From assembly GCF_015687175.1 (NCBI RefSeq), contig NZ_JADPQG010000004.1:393664-457663 (forward strand): DNA of 64,000 nucleotides. The letters run 5' to 3'. The notes beneath the pieces are model-generated. The model worked only from the letters and a program-made list of their open reading frames with translations, had not been told where the DNA came from and made no database searches. Position numbers and translations under genes: made by a program. Source of the stretch: Reinekea sp. G2M2-21 (lineage in GTDB: Bacteria > Pseudomonadota > Gammaproteobacteria > Pseudomonadales > Natronospirillaceae). Shown here piece after piece: positions 30,800 through 39,266 of the stretch (the stretch's first letter is position 1; each line of letters begins with the position of its first letter).

Positions 30800-31612
30800 T
30801 TGTCTCTGAAACCTCTTTTTACATGCCTGTTGATTTTCCTTAGTCTTGTTTCGTACAGTTCTGCGGCGGATCTTCCCGTGTTGTCTGCTCAATTTTCGAT
30901 TGAATCCGCGGTATTGCCGGAAATGGCCGCCATCTCAGATGTCCGAGAGAAGAAGCAAACCTTTTTTGAGTTTCTGTATCCTATCGTCGCCAACATGAAT
31001 CAAAAGGTTCAGGCAGAACGTGCTTGGCTTAAGTTGATGGAAGCTGAAATTCGGCGCGATACCACATTAAGCTTGTGGCAGCAGTCGTTGTTAAGTGAAC
31101 TGGCCGACTACTATAAAGTGGATGAGGAACTAGGCTCTGCTGAGTTTTTCCGAGAGATGTACTTGCGAGTGGATGTCATACCGGCTTCGCTGGTTTTGGC
31201 CCAAGCTGCCAACGAGAGCGCCTGGGGAACCAGCCGTTTTGCGGTTGAGGGTAACAATCTCTTTGGCCAATGGTGTTTCACCAAAGGTTGCGGCCTTGTC
31301 CCAAGTGGGCGAGATTCGGATGCGAAACACGAAGTTAAAGTGTTCGACTCTGTGTCGGATTCTGTGGCCAGCTACTTTCGCAACCTTAACACGCATCATC
31401 AGTACAATATGTTAAGAATCATCCGCGCAGAAATTCGTTTGCTGAAATTACCCGTCGACAGCACGTATCTGGCATGGGGTCTGGAAGGCTATAGTATTCG
31501 CGGAGAGCACTATATCCGTGAGTTAATAGATATGATTTCGCATAATAAGTTGCAGGATTACGATATGCCTGCGTTCTATGTGAAAGGTGACATACAGGTC
31601 GCGCTGGATTAG
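30800..31612 (+). CDS. bax: Bax-type glucosaminidase (peptidoglycan hydrolase)
   Basis: A protein of 270 residues with a TTG start; AAGGTGG is seven bases upstream. Residues 1-22 are a signal peptide. The glucosaminidase fold carries the catalytic glutamate E139 in AANESAWGTSRFA, and the SYFRNLNTH stretch is typical of Bax/FlgJ-like enzymes. It should cleave glycan strands in the periplasm. Its length matches E. coli Bax (274). Confidence 0.92.
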   Translation: MSLKPLFTCLLIFLSLVSYSSAADLPVLSAQFSIESAVLPEMAAISDVREKKQTFFEFLYPIVANMNQKVQAERAWLKLMEAEIRRDTTLSLWQQSLLSELADYYKVDEELGSAEFFREMYLRVDVIPASLVLAQAANESAWGTSRFAVEGNNLFGQWCFTKGCGLVPSGRDSDAKHEVKVFDSVSDSVASYFRNLNTHHQYNMLRIIRAEIRLLKLPVDSTYLAWGLEGYSIRGEHYIRELIDMISHNKLQDYDMPAFYVKGDIQVALD

Positions 31613-31758
31613 CCTGATAAATGCTCGGCTTTATTCTGAATCTAAGGCATCAAAAACTGATATGGCCATAGTTAAAGGGCGGTTTGTTGTCGTCTTTCCT
31701 TGATTATTGTTGCCCGAATGAAGTAAAACACAGTTTTTGCGTTCATAGGGTCGTCAAC

Positions 31759-32370
31759 ATGTTTTCTGGTATCGTACAAAACAAAACTCCCATCTCCATT
31801 GAGCGTTCGCTCGACCAATTAAAAACCTTTTCTATTGAATTAACGCAAAGGCAGCAGACCGATTTGCAGATCGGGGCGAGTATTGCCCTAAATGGGGTTT
31901 GCTTGACGGTGACGCAGATTGTCGGTGGCCGAGCGTATTTCGACGTTATGATGGAAACGCTGCGCATCACCAATTTAGGGGCCCTTCAAAAGGGGGATAT
32001 CATCAATGTTGAGCGTGCTGCTCGATTTGGTGATGACATTGGTGGGCACAGTATGTCGGGTCACGTGTCGGCTTGTATTGCGGTGTCGAAAATCGAATAT
32101 CCCGAAAATAACCGGATCATTTGGTTCAGCATAGATCCCCAGCAACGTAAGTACCTTTTTCCGAAAGGTTTTGTCGGTCTGAATGGCTGCAGCTTGACGA
32201 TCGGAGAAGTCACTCAGGATCAGTTCAATGTGTATCTGATACCTGAAACGCTGTCTGTCACTACCTTTGGTGAGCTCTCAGAGGGCGATCAAGTAAATAT
32301 CGAGTACGATGCGCAAACGCAGGCTATTGTCGACACATTGGAGCGCATGAAAGAGGACGGTCGATTGTGA
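31759..32370 (+). CDS. ribE: riboflavin synthase, alpha subunit type
   Basis: A protein of 203 residues starting MFSGIVQ, the family start, with AGGG eight bases before it. Two lumazine-binding repeats are present; the GHSMSGHV motif marks the first and NGCSLTIGEV the second. It joins two 6,7-dimethyl-8-ribityllumazine molecules to give riboflavin. No FMN riboswitch is seen upstream and no other rib genes are near, so this copy may be an isolated paralog of a main rib operon. It overlaps elaA by one base. Confidence 0.94.
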   Translation: MFSGIVQNKTPISIERSLDQLKTFSIELTQRQQTDLQIGASIALNGVCLTVTQIVGGRAYFDVMMETLRITNLGALQKGDIINVERAARFGDDIGGHSMSGHVSACIAVSKIEYPENNRIIWFSIDPQQRKYLFPKGFVGLNGCSLTIGEVTQDQFNVYLIPETLSVTTFGELSEGDQVNIEYDAQTQAIVDTLERMKEDGRL

Positions 32371-32858
32371 TGGACTATCGTCAAACGTCTGACTCGCTTG
32401 TGATTCGTTGCCTGCCATTTGAGCAACTGGATACCAATACGCTATACGATCTGCTGAGTTTACGCATGTCGGTTTTTTGCGTAGAGCAGAATTGCCCCTA
32501 TCAGGATGCGGATGGCAAAGATCAGAATGCCTGGCATGTATTAGCTTATCGTCAAGGCGAGCTGGTGGGCACTGCCAGAGTGCTGACGCCTGGTGTCTCC
32601 TATACCGATGCCTGTTCGATTGGGCGAGTCGCCAATCGCATTGATCAACGCGGTCGGAAAGTCGGTCAACAGGTGATGCAAAGGGCAGTGCGTGAGTGTG
32701 AAACCTTATTTCCGGATTTCCCGATTCGCATCGGTGCTCAACGCTATCTGACGAATTTTTACCGGCAGTTTGGTTTTGAAGTGTCTTCTTCGGCGTTTCT
32801 TGAAGATGGCATTGTACATGTGTCTATGGAGAAGCCTGCGTTGTCAGTGGTCCGCTAA
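32370..32858 (+). CDS. elaA: ElaA-like GNAT acyltransferase
   Basis: A protein of 162 residues. FCVEQNCPYQDADGKD and GRVANRIDQRGRKVGQQVM match the ElaA pattern, including the acetyl-CoA pyrophosphate loop RGRKVG. The substrate is unknown. The ATG at 32370 overlaps the ribE stop (TGATG); the GTG at 32367 is equally possible. The end overlaps the convergent regulator gene by 15 bases. Confidence 0.93.
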   Translation: MDYRQTSDSLVIRCLPFEQLDTNTLYDLLSLRMSVFCVEQNCPYQDADGKDQNAWHVLAYRQGELVGTARVLTPGVSYTDACSIGRVANRIDQRGRKVGQQVMQRAVRECETLFPDFPIRIGAQRYLTNFYRQFGFEVSSSAFLEDGIVHVSMEKPALSVVR

Positions 32859-33521
32859 GATGCGGTCGACGAAGGCCATATGCTCTTGGGCAAGGGTTCT
32901 GGCTTTGTCCGGTTTTCGGTAATAAATACTCTCGAACAAAGCCGTGTGTTGCTTCATGAGCCGTAACCGTGTCTCTGGCCGCCGCGATAATGTACCGATG
33001 TTTTGAGTCACGTTCGCCCGTAGCAGTGAGAACAGGCTTTTCAGGCTTTGGGCCAATATACGGTTGCCACTGGCTTCGGCAATCGCCAGATGAAAACGGG
33101 CGTCAGCCAATCCTTCTGCTTTTAGATCCTGAGTGATATGAGCGTGTTTCAGGTGCCGATGCGCGCGCTCTAAAGCTCTGAGATGCGTCTGTGTTGCTCG
33201 GCTGGCAGCAAGATAAGCGCACTGCGATTCAATAGCCAGGCGGTATTCTCGCAATTCCCCATGACTGAGTTCTACATTGTTCCAAACAAACAATTCTGCC
33301 TGAGTGTTGGTTTCTGAGGATTGGATATAATGCCCGGATCCTTGCAGTGAACGAATCAGTCCCCGTTGTTTTAACGTGGTAATCGCTTCGCGAACTGTGG
33401 CTCGACTTGCGTTAAATGACGTCGCTAAGTCACGCTCTGAAGGCAGCTTGGTATCGACAGGCCAGATATGCTGTTCAATATTTAACAACATTTGGTCCAA
33501 TAGCAGGTTTAGCTTCGTCAT
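32844..33521 (-). CDS. GntR/FadR-family transcription regulator, LldR/PdhR-like
   Basis: A protein of 225 residues. The N-terminal winged helix contains KLPSERDLATSFNASRATVREAI, the GntR hallmark, and an all-helical FCD ligand domain follows. It is divergent from the D-lactate dehydrogenase gene, so it probably senses lactate or a related 2-hydroxy acid and controls that gene. A palindrome TGGTC-A-GACCA is found three bases from its own start codon, which suggests autoregulation. Confidence 0.92.
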   Translation of the reverse strand: MTKLNLLLDQMLLNIEQHIWPVDTKLPSERDLATSFNASRATVREAITTLKQRGLIRSLQGSGHYIQSSETNTQAELFVWNNVELSHGELREYRLAIESQCAYLAASRATQTHLRALERAHRHLKHAHITQDLKAEGLADARFHLAIAEASGNRILAQSLKSLFSLLRANVTQNIGTLSRRPETRLRLMKQHTALFESIYYRKPDKARTLAQEHMAFVDRILADH

Positions 33522-33523
33522 AT

Positions 33524-33534
33524 TGGTCAGACCA
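33524..33534. promoter_or_regulatory. GntR/FadR-type operator
   Basis: TGGTC-A-GACCA is a perfect palindrome resembling the TGGT-N3-ACCA core of PdhR, LldR and GlcC operators. It lies directly at the start of the regulator gene in the 330-base divergent region. The rest of that region (33535-33851) has no second perfect copy that I can see. Confidence 0.65.
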
Positions 33535-33851
33535 GTTGGTGGATATTCTTGTTATAGTGCCAGCAGGGTGCTCGAAACAAGTCTGTTGGCGACCAAATCC
33601 GACTAAAGTAGGGCGTGGTGGCGTCGGAGGAGCCGTGGTAGGTGGTTACAATTTGTGGTGTCGGGTCTGGTGCATTACATTCCATAGCGGCATGTGGAAC
33701 ATTGACAGGTAGAGTCACTGTGTTGGCAAAGGTTTGAAGTTCATGGTTGCGACGGACTGTCGCTTTTGAAACGGCATTGGCTCCAATATCAGCGAACTAT
33801 TAATACTGCCCTTTAACGCCATTTAGAATAATAACAACGGGAGCAAAATCT

Positions 33852-36683
33852 TTGTTTGAATCTTATCTGCGAGAGTTACATATCCATATACCCACTGAGC
33901 GGATCATCACTGACGAATTCCGGAGATTTGCCTACAGTACGGACGCTAGTTTCTACCGTTTGCTGCCTGCTGCGATTGTTCTGGCGGATAACGAACAGGA
34001 AATCGTCACACTCATTCATCTGGCGCAGCGGCATAAAGTGCCATTAACCTTTCGCGCGGCTGGCACCAGCCTCTCTGGACAAGCCGTGACGGACAGCGTG
34101 TTGATTATGTTGACAGAAGAATGGCAGAAACTGCGTATTGAACCATTGGGTGAAGTGATTCACTTGCAGCCGGGCGTTATTGGGGCAAAAGCAAACCGCG
34201 CCCTGCAACCTTTCGGGCGTAAAATTGGTCCGGATCCTGCCTCAATAAACGCCTGTAAAATAGGCGGTATCGTTGCCAACAACGCCAGTGGTATGTGCTG
34301 CGGCACTAAGCATAACAGTTACCACACGTTGCGCGATCTGCGGGTCATTCTGGCTGATGGAGCCATGTTGGACACGCGGGATGCTAACAATGTTGCTCGT
34401 TTTCGAGAAACGCATCGGGAATTATTAGCCGGACTATTGGGTATTCGGGAAGAACTCCTCAATAACCCGTCACTCGCCGAGAAAGTTCGTCACAAATACC
34501 GGCTGAAAAATACGACCGGTTATGGTCTCAACGCGTTTCTCGATTACGAGGACCCGGTTGATATTCTTTGTCATTTGCTGGTCGGTTCTGAGGGTACGCT
34601 GGGGTTTATCAGTGAGGTGACCCTATCTACAGTCGAAGACTTGCAGTGGCGCGCTTCTGCCATGGTGGCATTTGTGGACTTGTCTGATTGTGCGGAGACC
34701 GTGTCGCGGCTGCGATCAACTCCGGTGGATGCGGTGGAGTTGCTGGATGCAAGGTCTCTGGCGTCTGTTGCACATATGCCAGGTTTACCTGCATTCGCAA
34801 AAAATTTCCCACCGAACGGTGGCGTCTTGCTGATCGATGTTCGTGGTGCAGATGCGGCGTTATTGAACAGCAACATTGAGCTGGTTCAGTCGGTGCTGAC
34901 TGATGGAACCATATTGGACAGTACCGGCTTTACTACCGATGTAACGACGATTGAAGGCTACTGGAACATTCGTAAGGGAACATTCCCGGCCGTTGGCGCT
35001 GTGCGCGAAGCGGGTACCACCGTGATCATCGAAGATGTGGCGTTTCCGATTGACCAATTAGCGGACGGTGTTACTCGGTTACAGCAGTTGTTTGATCAAT
35101 TTAATTACAGAGAGGCAATCATCTTCGGTCATGCCCTGGAGGGCAATTTACACTTTGTGTTTACTCAATCTTTTGAAGATGATCAGGAAGTGGCGCGTTA
35201 TCAGCAGTTTATGGACGCCGTATCCCAACTGGTGGCAGTTGAGTTTGGAGGCTCTCTGAAGGCTGAACACGGTACCGGCCGGAATATGGCGCCTTTTGTT
35301 GAGCTGGAATGGGGCGTTGATGCTTACCAGATCATGCAAAGATTAAAAGGTTTGTTCGATCCTCAAGGTATTCTTAATCCCGGGGTCATTTTGAATTCAG
35401 ACCAACAAGTCCACTTAAAAAACCTGAAGTCCATGACAAAATCTGACGAGACGATTGACCGTTGTATCGAGTGTGGATTTTGTGAAGACGTATGCCCGAG
35501 TAAGAACCTGAGCTTAACGCCCAGGCAACGTATCGCGACATATCGTGAAACCCAGCGCAGGCAGCTTAAAAAGGAGGCAATTCCGAGCCAATGGGACCGG
35601 GATTTCAACCGCTTGGCCATTGATACCTGTGCGGCCACCGGTCTGTGTGAAATGAAATGTCCGGTAGGCATTAATACCGGTAATCTGGTTTTGAAACTGC
35701 GTTCCCGTGAAAATCACCGCTACAAGACTCTTGCCTCGGGAATGTCGCGTCATTTTGCGGCCCTTGCCAGTTGGGCAAGATTAGGCTTAGTCATGAGCTA
35801 TCTTTGCCAAACCCTATTGGGTGCCGAGCGGCTGGAGCGGTGGAGTTGGGGGCTGCGCAAGATGACCAAACAAAGAACCCCGGTATGGTTGGCCACCACA
35901 CCGGGCCGCACTAAGCCGATCTATGCGCGCAACGAGCGTATTGATCCGACAGCCCAGGATACTGTTGTTTACTGGTCGTCCTGTGTCAGCCAATCAATGG
36001 GCAAGTCTACCCAAGATGACCGGGTCAGCATCCCCAAGGCGGTGCAAAGCGTATTGGCCAAAGCGCAACTGAAAGTTGTGTATCCGCAGCCGACTCGCGG
36101 CTTGTGCTGCGGTCAGCCGTTCCGTTCTAAAGGGCATCAACAGGTTGCCGACCGGATGATGAACGAGGTACTGGATGCCCTCTGGGAGGTTTCCAGTGGT
36201 GGTCGATACCCCATTTTGTCGGATACCAGCCCCTGCGCGTTGCAATTGAAGGAATCTGCTCGTAAGCGTGGCCTGCATTTATACGATTCCAGTGAATTTA
36301 TTGATCGGTTTTTATTGAATCGCCTAACGGTACAGCCAGAATCCGCAAAAGTGGCGGTGCATTTGACTTGCAGTACTCAAAAGCAGGGCATTGAAGCCAG
36401 CGTGATTCGGGTTTTGAACAAGTTGGCGCCGAATTGGGTACGGCCCGAGGACATCGGCTGTTGTGGTTTTGCCGGTGATAAAGGCTTCACACAACCGGAA
36501 CTGAATGTTTCCGCGCTTAGTGAATTGGCGGTGAAAGTAAAAGACTGTGACTATGGAATTTCAACCAGTCGAACCTGCGAGATCGGCCTCAGCCGACAAA
36601 GCGGGCTTGTGTACTATTCGTTATTTGAAGTGCTAGACCGGCATTCACAGACCTTTCCAAATTTGGATACTTCAGATGATTAA
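33852..36683 (+). CDS. FAD/4Fe-4S D-lactate dehydrogenase (Dld-II type)
   Basis: A protein of 943 residues with a TTG start; GGGAG is eight bases upstream. A PCMH-type FAD-binding domain (about 30-250, with FRAAGTSLSGQA) and a GlcD-like oxidase C-domain come first. Two ferredoxin motifs follow (CIECGFCEDVCP near 540, then CAATGLCEMKCP), and then CCG-type cysteine-rich domains with LCCGQPF and GCCGFAG. This single-chain layout matches the respiratory D-lactate dehydrogenase known from Shewanella and the related D-2-hydroxyacid oxidases. Electrons would go to the quinone pool. The divergent GntR gene supports a lactate role. Glycolate or 2-hydroxyglutarate cannot be excluded. Confidence 0.9.
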   Translation: MFESYLRELHIHIPTERIITDEFRRFAYSTDASFYRLLPAAIVLADNEQEIVTLIHLAQRHKVPLTFRAAGTSLSGQAVTDSVLIMLTEEWQKLRIEPLGEVIHLQPGVIGAKANRALQPFGRKIGPDPASINACKIGGIVANNASGMCCGTKHNSYHTLRDLRVILADGAMLDTRDANNVARFRETHRELLAGLLGIREELLNNPSLAEKVRHKYRLKNTTGYGLNAFLDYEDPVDILCHLLVGSEGTLGFISEVTLSTVEDLQWRASAMVAFVDLSDCAETVSRLRSTPVDAVELLDARSLASVAHMPGLPAFAKNFPPNGGVLLIDVRGADAALLNSNIELVQSVLTDGTILDSTGFTTDVTTIEGYWNIRKGTFPAVGAVREAGTTVIIEDVAFPIDQLADGVTRLQQLFDQFNYREAIIFGHALEGNLHFVFTQSFEDDQEVARYQQFMDAVSQLVAVEFGGSLKAEHGTGRNMAPFVELEWGVDAYQIMQRLKGLFDPQGILNPGVILNSDQQVHLKNLKSMTKSDETIDRCIECGFCEDVCPSKNLSLTPRQRIATYRETQRRQLKKEAIPSQWDRDFNRLAIDTCAATGLCEMKCPVGINTGNLVLKLRSRENHRYKTLASGMSRHFAALASWARLGLVMSYLCQTLLGAERLERWSWGLRKMTKQRTPVWLATTPGRTKPIYARNERIDPTAQDTVVYWSSCVSQSMGKSTQDDRVSIPKAVQSVLAKAQLKVVYPQPTRGLCCGQPFRSKGHQQVADRMMNEVLDALWEVSSGGRYPILSDTSPCALQLKESARKRGLHLYDSSEFIDRFLLNRLTVQPESAKVAVHLTCSTQKQGIEASVIRVLNKLAPNWVRPEDIGCCGFAGDKGFTQPELNVSALSELAVKVKDCDYGISTSRTCEIGLSRQSGLVYYSLFEVLDRHSQTFPNLDTSDD

Positions 36684-36910
36684 GTCGATTTCAGCTCAGG
36701 ATCTGAACTCTTGGCTTGAATTGCGCCAGCAGTTGTGGGGACATTGTTCAACTGAACAGCACTTGTCGGAGATAAAGCAGCTACTAGGCCAGCCTGAACG
36801 CTTTCAACAGTGGATGTCCACAAATGACCAGGGTATCGCAGACGGGTTTCTGGAGGGGGCGGTGCGAATGGAATATGTCAATGGTACGCAATCGTCACCG
36901 GTTGGTTATG

Positions 36911-37176
36911 GGGCCTGTTAACACTAGTTTAATCTAGCGTTGTTACGTTCTAAAAACCGTCCAATCAAGGCACGAGAAGCGTCGTATGGTTACTCCATAA
37001 CAGCGGCGAGTAAAAAAGATTGACGGTTTATTAGGCGTAACCCGAAGGGCCGGGATCAATTCAGCGACAGGCATCGTTGTCATTTGCTCCTGTAATTAGC
37101 TACATATAGCGCATTCCGCCTCGTTGTCACTGTATTGACCGATGGCAACGCCCATGAAAATAGTGTTAACAGGCCC
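36911..37176. mobile_element. decayed 266-bp insertion element, copy 1
   Basis: The ends GGGCCTGTTAACACTA and TAGTGTTAACAGGCCC are 16-bp perfect inverted repeats. The element interrupts the acetyltransferase gene. The first 150 bases align with 48310-48457 in the opposite orientation, including a shared frame that reads KPSNQGTRS; here that frame is broken by stops. No obvious target duplication remains. The exact ends are uncertain by one or two bases because the flanks are G/C-rich. Confidence 0.85.
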
Positions 37177-37350
37177 TAGAAGGTATCTTCGTAACAAAAG
37201 CGGCCAGACGATGCGGTATTGCCAAGTTGCTCGTCGACAAGGCGTTAGGGTGGTTCAGTCTTGTGGGGTGTGAGGAAGTTGCTGTTGACACTGAAATAGA
37301 CAACGAGGTGAGGCAGGTGGTGCACAAATCACTGGGCTTCGAGGAAACAG

Positions 37351-37382
37351 AGCGAGTCGTTTACTTCCGTAAACGACTCGCT
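37351..37382. other. 14-bp perfect inverted repeat at the end of the acetyltransferase remnant
   Basis: AGCGAGTCGTTTAC and GTAAACGACTCGCT pair around TTCC, giving a very strong hairpin. It lies within the last codons of the broken gene, nine bases before the convergent chrR stop. On the minus strand the T run comes before the stem, and on the plus strand A residues follow, so it is not a standard terminator either way. Confidence 0.7.
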
Positions 37383-37390
37383 AAAAATAA

Positions 37391-38041
37391 CTAAGGCTTC
37401 AGAAAGGGATTTACTATCCAGCCCAATGGGCCGGTAATTTTAACGGGAGCCTCCACGATGGACAGCAACCAGCAGTCACCATCTGCGTCAGCCTGAGGTG
37501 AGTGAAAATGTTCCTTCGACAAGTGAATGAAATCACCCGGACCATAAGAGCCCATTTCGTCCGAAAACCCCCCTTCAATGACCACGCTGATCTCATTGCC
37601 ACGGTGCGTGTGATGAGGCACTCGACCACCTGAGGTCATGTGATGTAAGCCAAGGATCATCCCCGTCTCATCTTTCAGAAGCCTGCTGACTCGCAGATTT
37701 TTCATCGGCTTCTGCCAGGTCAAAGATTCGGTGTCTCGTTTAATCAGCTTTTCAATCACCGGCGGGAAGCGCGTCGGCGATTTCGCCACGCGTTCCTGAA
37801 CAGCAGGCACCTGAGGTGCTTGTTTGATCTTTGCCATCAGGCTGTCGAAGCTGCCTGTAGACAGAGACAACGCCTGCTGCTGTTCAAAGACGACTGCCGC
37901 TGTACTTTCAATTTCATTCACATGATGTCGGCAATCTGCACAGAAATGCAGGTGAGTCGAAATCGCAATACTGAGCGCAGTAGATCCGGAACCGCTGGAA
38001 TATTCAATCAGTTGATCGCTGCTTGGGTGCCAGTTGCTCAT
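37391..38041 (-). CDS. chrR: ChrR-type zinc anti-sigma factor with cupin domain
   Basis: A protein of 216 residues. The N-terminal anti-sigma domain has the zinc motif H30-x3-C34-x2-C37. The C-terminal cupin domain holds HHTHRGNEISVVIEG and further histidines (HLSKEHFH) for a metal. ChrR proteins hold their ECF partner until singlet oxygen or organic peroxide triggers release. It overlaps the sigma gene by four bases (ATGA), the standard coupling. Confidence 0.94.
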   Translation of the reverse strand: MSNWHPSSDQLIEYSSGSGSTALSIAISTHLHFCADCRHHVNEIESTAAVVFEQQQALSLSTGSFDSLMAKIKQAPQVPAVQERVAKSPTRFPPVIEKLIKRDTESLTWQKPMKNLRVSRLLKDETGMILGLHHMTSGGRVPHHTHRGNEISVVIEGGFSDEMGSYGPGDFIHLSKEHFHSPQADADGDCWLLSIVEAPVKITGPLGWIVNPFLKP

Positions 38042-38619
38042 AATTCGGTTGCTCCCAAGTGTACTTTAAGTTTTTGCATGGCCAGTCGTACTCGGCTTTT
38101 TACTGTCCCTAACGGAAGGTTAAGTTCGTCAGCCACCTCCTGATGGCTTTTGTCTTCAAGAAAAACCTTGGCGACAATCTGTTTTTGCTCAATGGGCAGT
38201 TTATTCAATTCTTGCTGTACGTGATTCTGGATTCGGCTTTCTCTGATTTCGCCAAAGAGGTTAGTGTCGCCCTCCAGATCCCAAACGTCATCGGCGTCAA
38301 TATCGTTTTGATACTTGCTAAGTTTCCTCAGCATATCAATGCGTTGGTTACGAGCGATGGTGAAGATCCAGGTCGAGGGCGCCGCTTTTCGTCGATCAAA
38401 GAGCGCCGCTTTCCGCCAAATAGACAGCATAACCTCCTGCACAAGCTCTTCAGGAAGATGATCTCCTTGATAGTGCAAGCCAGAGGACACCCCAAAGGCT
38501 TTAATCAGAGGGCCAAAGTGTTCGAATATTGCCTGAAAAGCTTCGGTATCCTGACGAGTGGCTACCAATTCCAGCAGGTCGGCGTAATGCTCACGCTCCT
38601 GCAGCTGCTGTTCGGTCAT
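38038..38619 (-). CDS. ECF sigma factor of the ChrR-controlled (ECF11-like) group
   Basis: A protein of 193 residues. Region 2 (about 24-95, with ELVQEVMLSIWRKAALFD) and region 4 (EVADELNLPLGTVKSRVRLAMQKL) are clear. Pairing with a cupin-type ChrR places it with RpoE of Rhodobacter, which controls singlet-oxygen defence. The ATG at 38619 has AAGG seven bases upstream; the in-frame ATG at 38670 is an alternative giving 210 residues. No usual target genes (photolyase, cyclopropane synthase) are next to it. Confidence 0.92.
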   Translation of the reverse strand: MTEQQLQEREHYADLLELVATRQDTEAFQAIFEHFGPLIKAFGVSSGLHYQGDHLPEELVQEVMLSIWRKAALFDRRKAAPSTWIFTIARNQRIDMLRKLSKYQNDIDADDVWDLEGDTNLFGEIRESRIQNHVQQELNKLPIEQKQIVAKVFLEDKSHQEVADELNLPLGTVKSRVRLAMQKLKVHLGATEL

Positions 38620-38703
38620 TGCTTTACCTTTACGGGTATTGCGAGGGTCGATGTAAGCCAACGCTGCCATTGATAAATCTGCCTGTCATTGAAACGTATC
38701 CAT

Positions 38704-38731
38704 TTTACGACGGCAGTCGTTTTCCAGATCA
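38704..38731 (-). promoter_or_regulatory. candidate ECF autoregulatory promoter
   Basis: On the minus strand TGATCT and CGTAAA are separated by 16 bases, close to the TGATC...CGTA pattern described for ChrR-controlled sigma factors. It lies just upstream of the sigma gene and overlaps the end of darP, suggesting positive autoregulation of sigma-chrR. Confidence 0.6.
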
Positions 38732-39256
38732 CTGAGCGAGTTGATTTCTTACCCACTGCAGTAATTTTTTACTGTTTTTGCCACCGCTGATGGGCGCATC
38801 TGCGTCTTGTGGCTGTTCCTTCCGCGCTGCCCGGACCAGCGCCCGGAAAGGCTGTCTATCTGTGTTTGGGTATAAATCGAACCATTCACCTTCGGCGGCC
38901 GCGTCACGAATCAGCTTTTCGCGCCAGGATTCCGCTTGGTTCTGCACTCGCAAGTACAGATCTGATGAAGGGTCTAATCTGTCGAGGCATTGCTGAATCG
39001 CGTCGATATCTTCGCCACGCATGATTTTGCCAATGTATTGCAGGTGACGACGCGAGGCCTCGTGGCTCTTGATTCGTTTGCTTTCGTCAATGGCAGAGCG
39101 CATTTCATCCGACAAGGGAAATTCTTTTAACTGGCTTGCTTTTACTTTTAGCAGTCGTTCACCTAACGCTTGCAGCTTGTGCATTTCGCGTTTCATTTCG
39201 GACTTGCTGACCCATTCAATATCGTCGTCATCAAATGTGTCGTCAAAATCGCTCAT
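38729..39256 (-). CDS. darP: ribosome-associated protein DarP/YjgA (DUF615)
   Basis: A protein of 175 residues with an acidic start (FDDTFDDDDIEWVSKSEMKREM), then LQALGERLL and RRHLQYIGKIMR, the DUF615 hallmarks. It helps late 50S subunit assembly. It follows mgtE after ten bases and is the last gene of the long leftward series. Confidence 0.94.
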   Translation of the reverse strand: MSDFDDTFDDDDIEWVSKSEMKREMHKLQALGERLLKVKASQLKEFPLSDEMRSAIDESKRIKSHEASRRHLQYIGKIMRGEDIDAIQQCLDRLDPSSDLYLRVQNQAESWREKLIRDAAAEGEWFDLYPNTDRQPFRALVRAARKEQPQDADAPISGGKNSKKLLQWVRNQLAQ

Positions 39257-39266
39257 TCGTAGTGCC

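Larger units (their letters stand above)
36676..37394 (+). pseudogene. AAC(6')-type aminoglycoside acetyltransferase, split by a 266-bp element
   Basis: The first 78 codons (36676-36909, MIKSISAQDLNSW... to SSPVGY) and the last 72 codons (37176-37394, LEGIFVTKAARR... to AKNN) are both open. Joined, they give a GNAT protein of about 150 residues, the length of chromosomal AAC(6') enzymes. The junction falls inside the conserved V-x-[YF]-L-E-G-I-[FY]-V block, and LGFEETERVVYF at the end is typical of the family. Between them lies an inverted-repeat element. The interrupted frame stops at 36921, so the product lacks the acetyl-CoA site. The start overlaps the lactate dehydrogenase stop by eight bases. 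Confidence 0.88.

Noticed and set aside
31613..31758. Possible FMN riboswitch before ribE
   Set aside because: The conserved AGGGCAGGGTGAAATTCC-type segments and the paired helices are not present in this short leader.
33416..33718. Frames on both strands in the GntR-dehydrogenase divergent region
   Set aside because: They have no ribosome sites and run into the regulator gene or operator; the region is better read as regulatory DNA.
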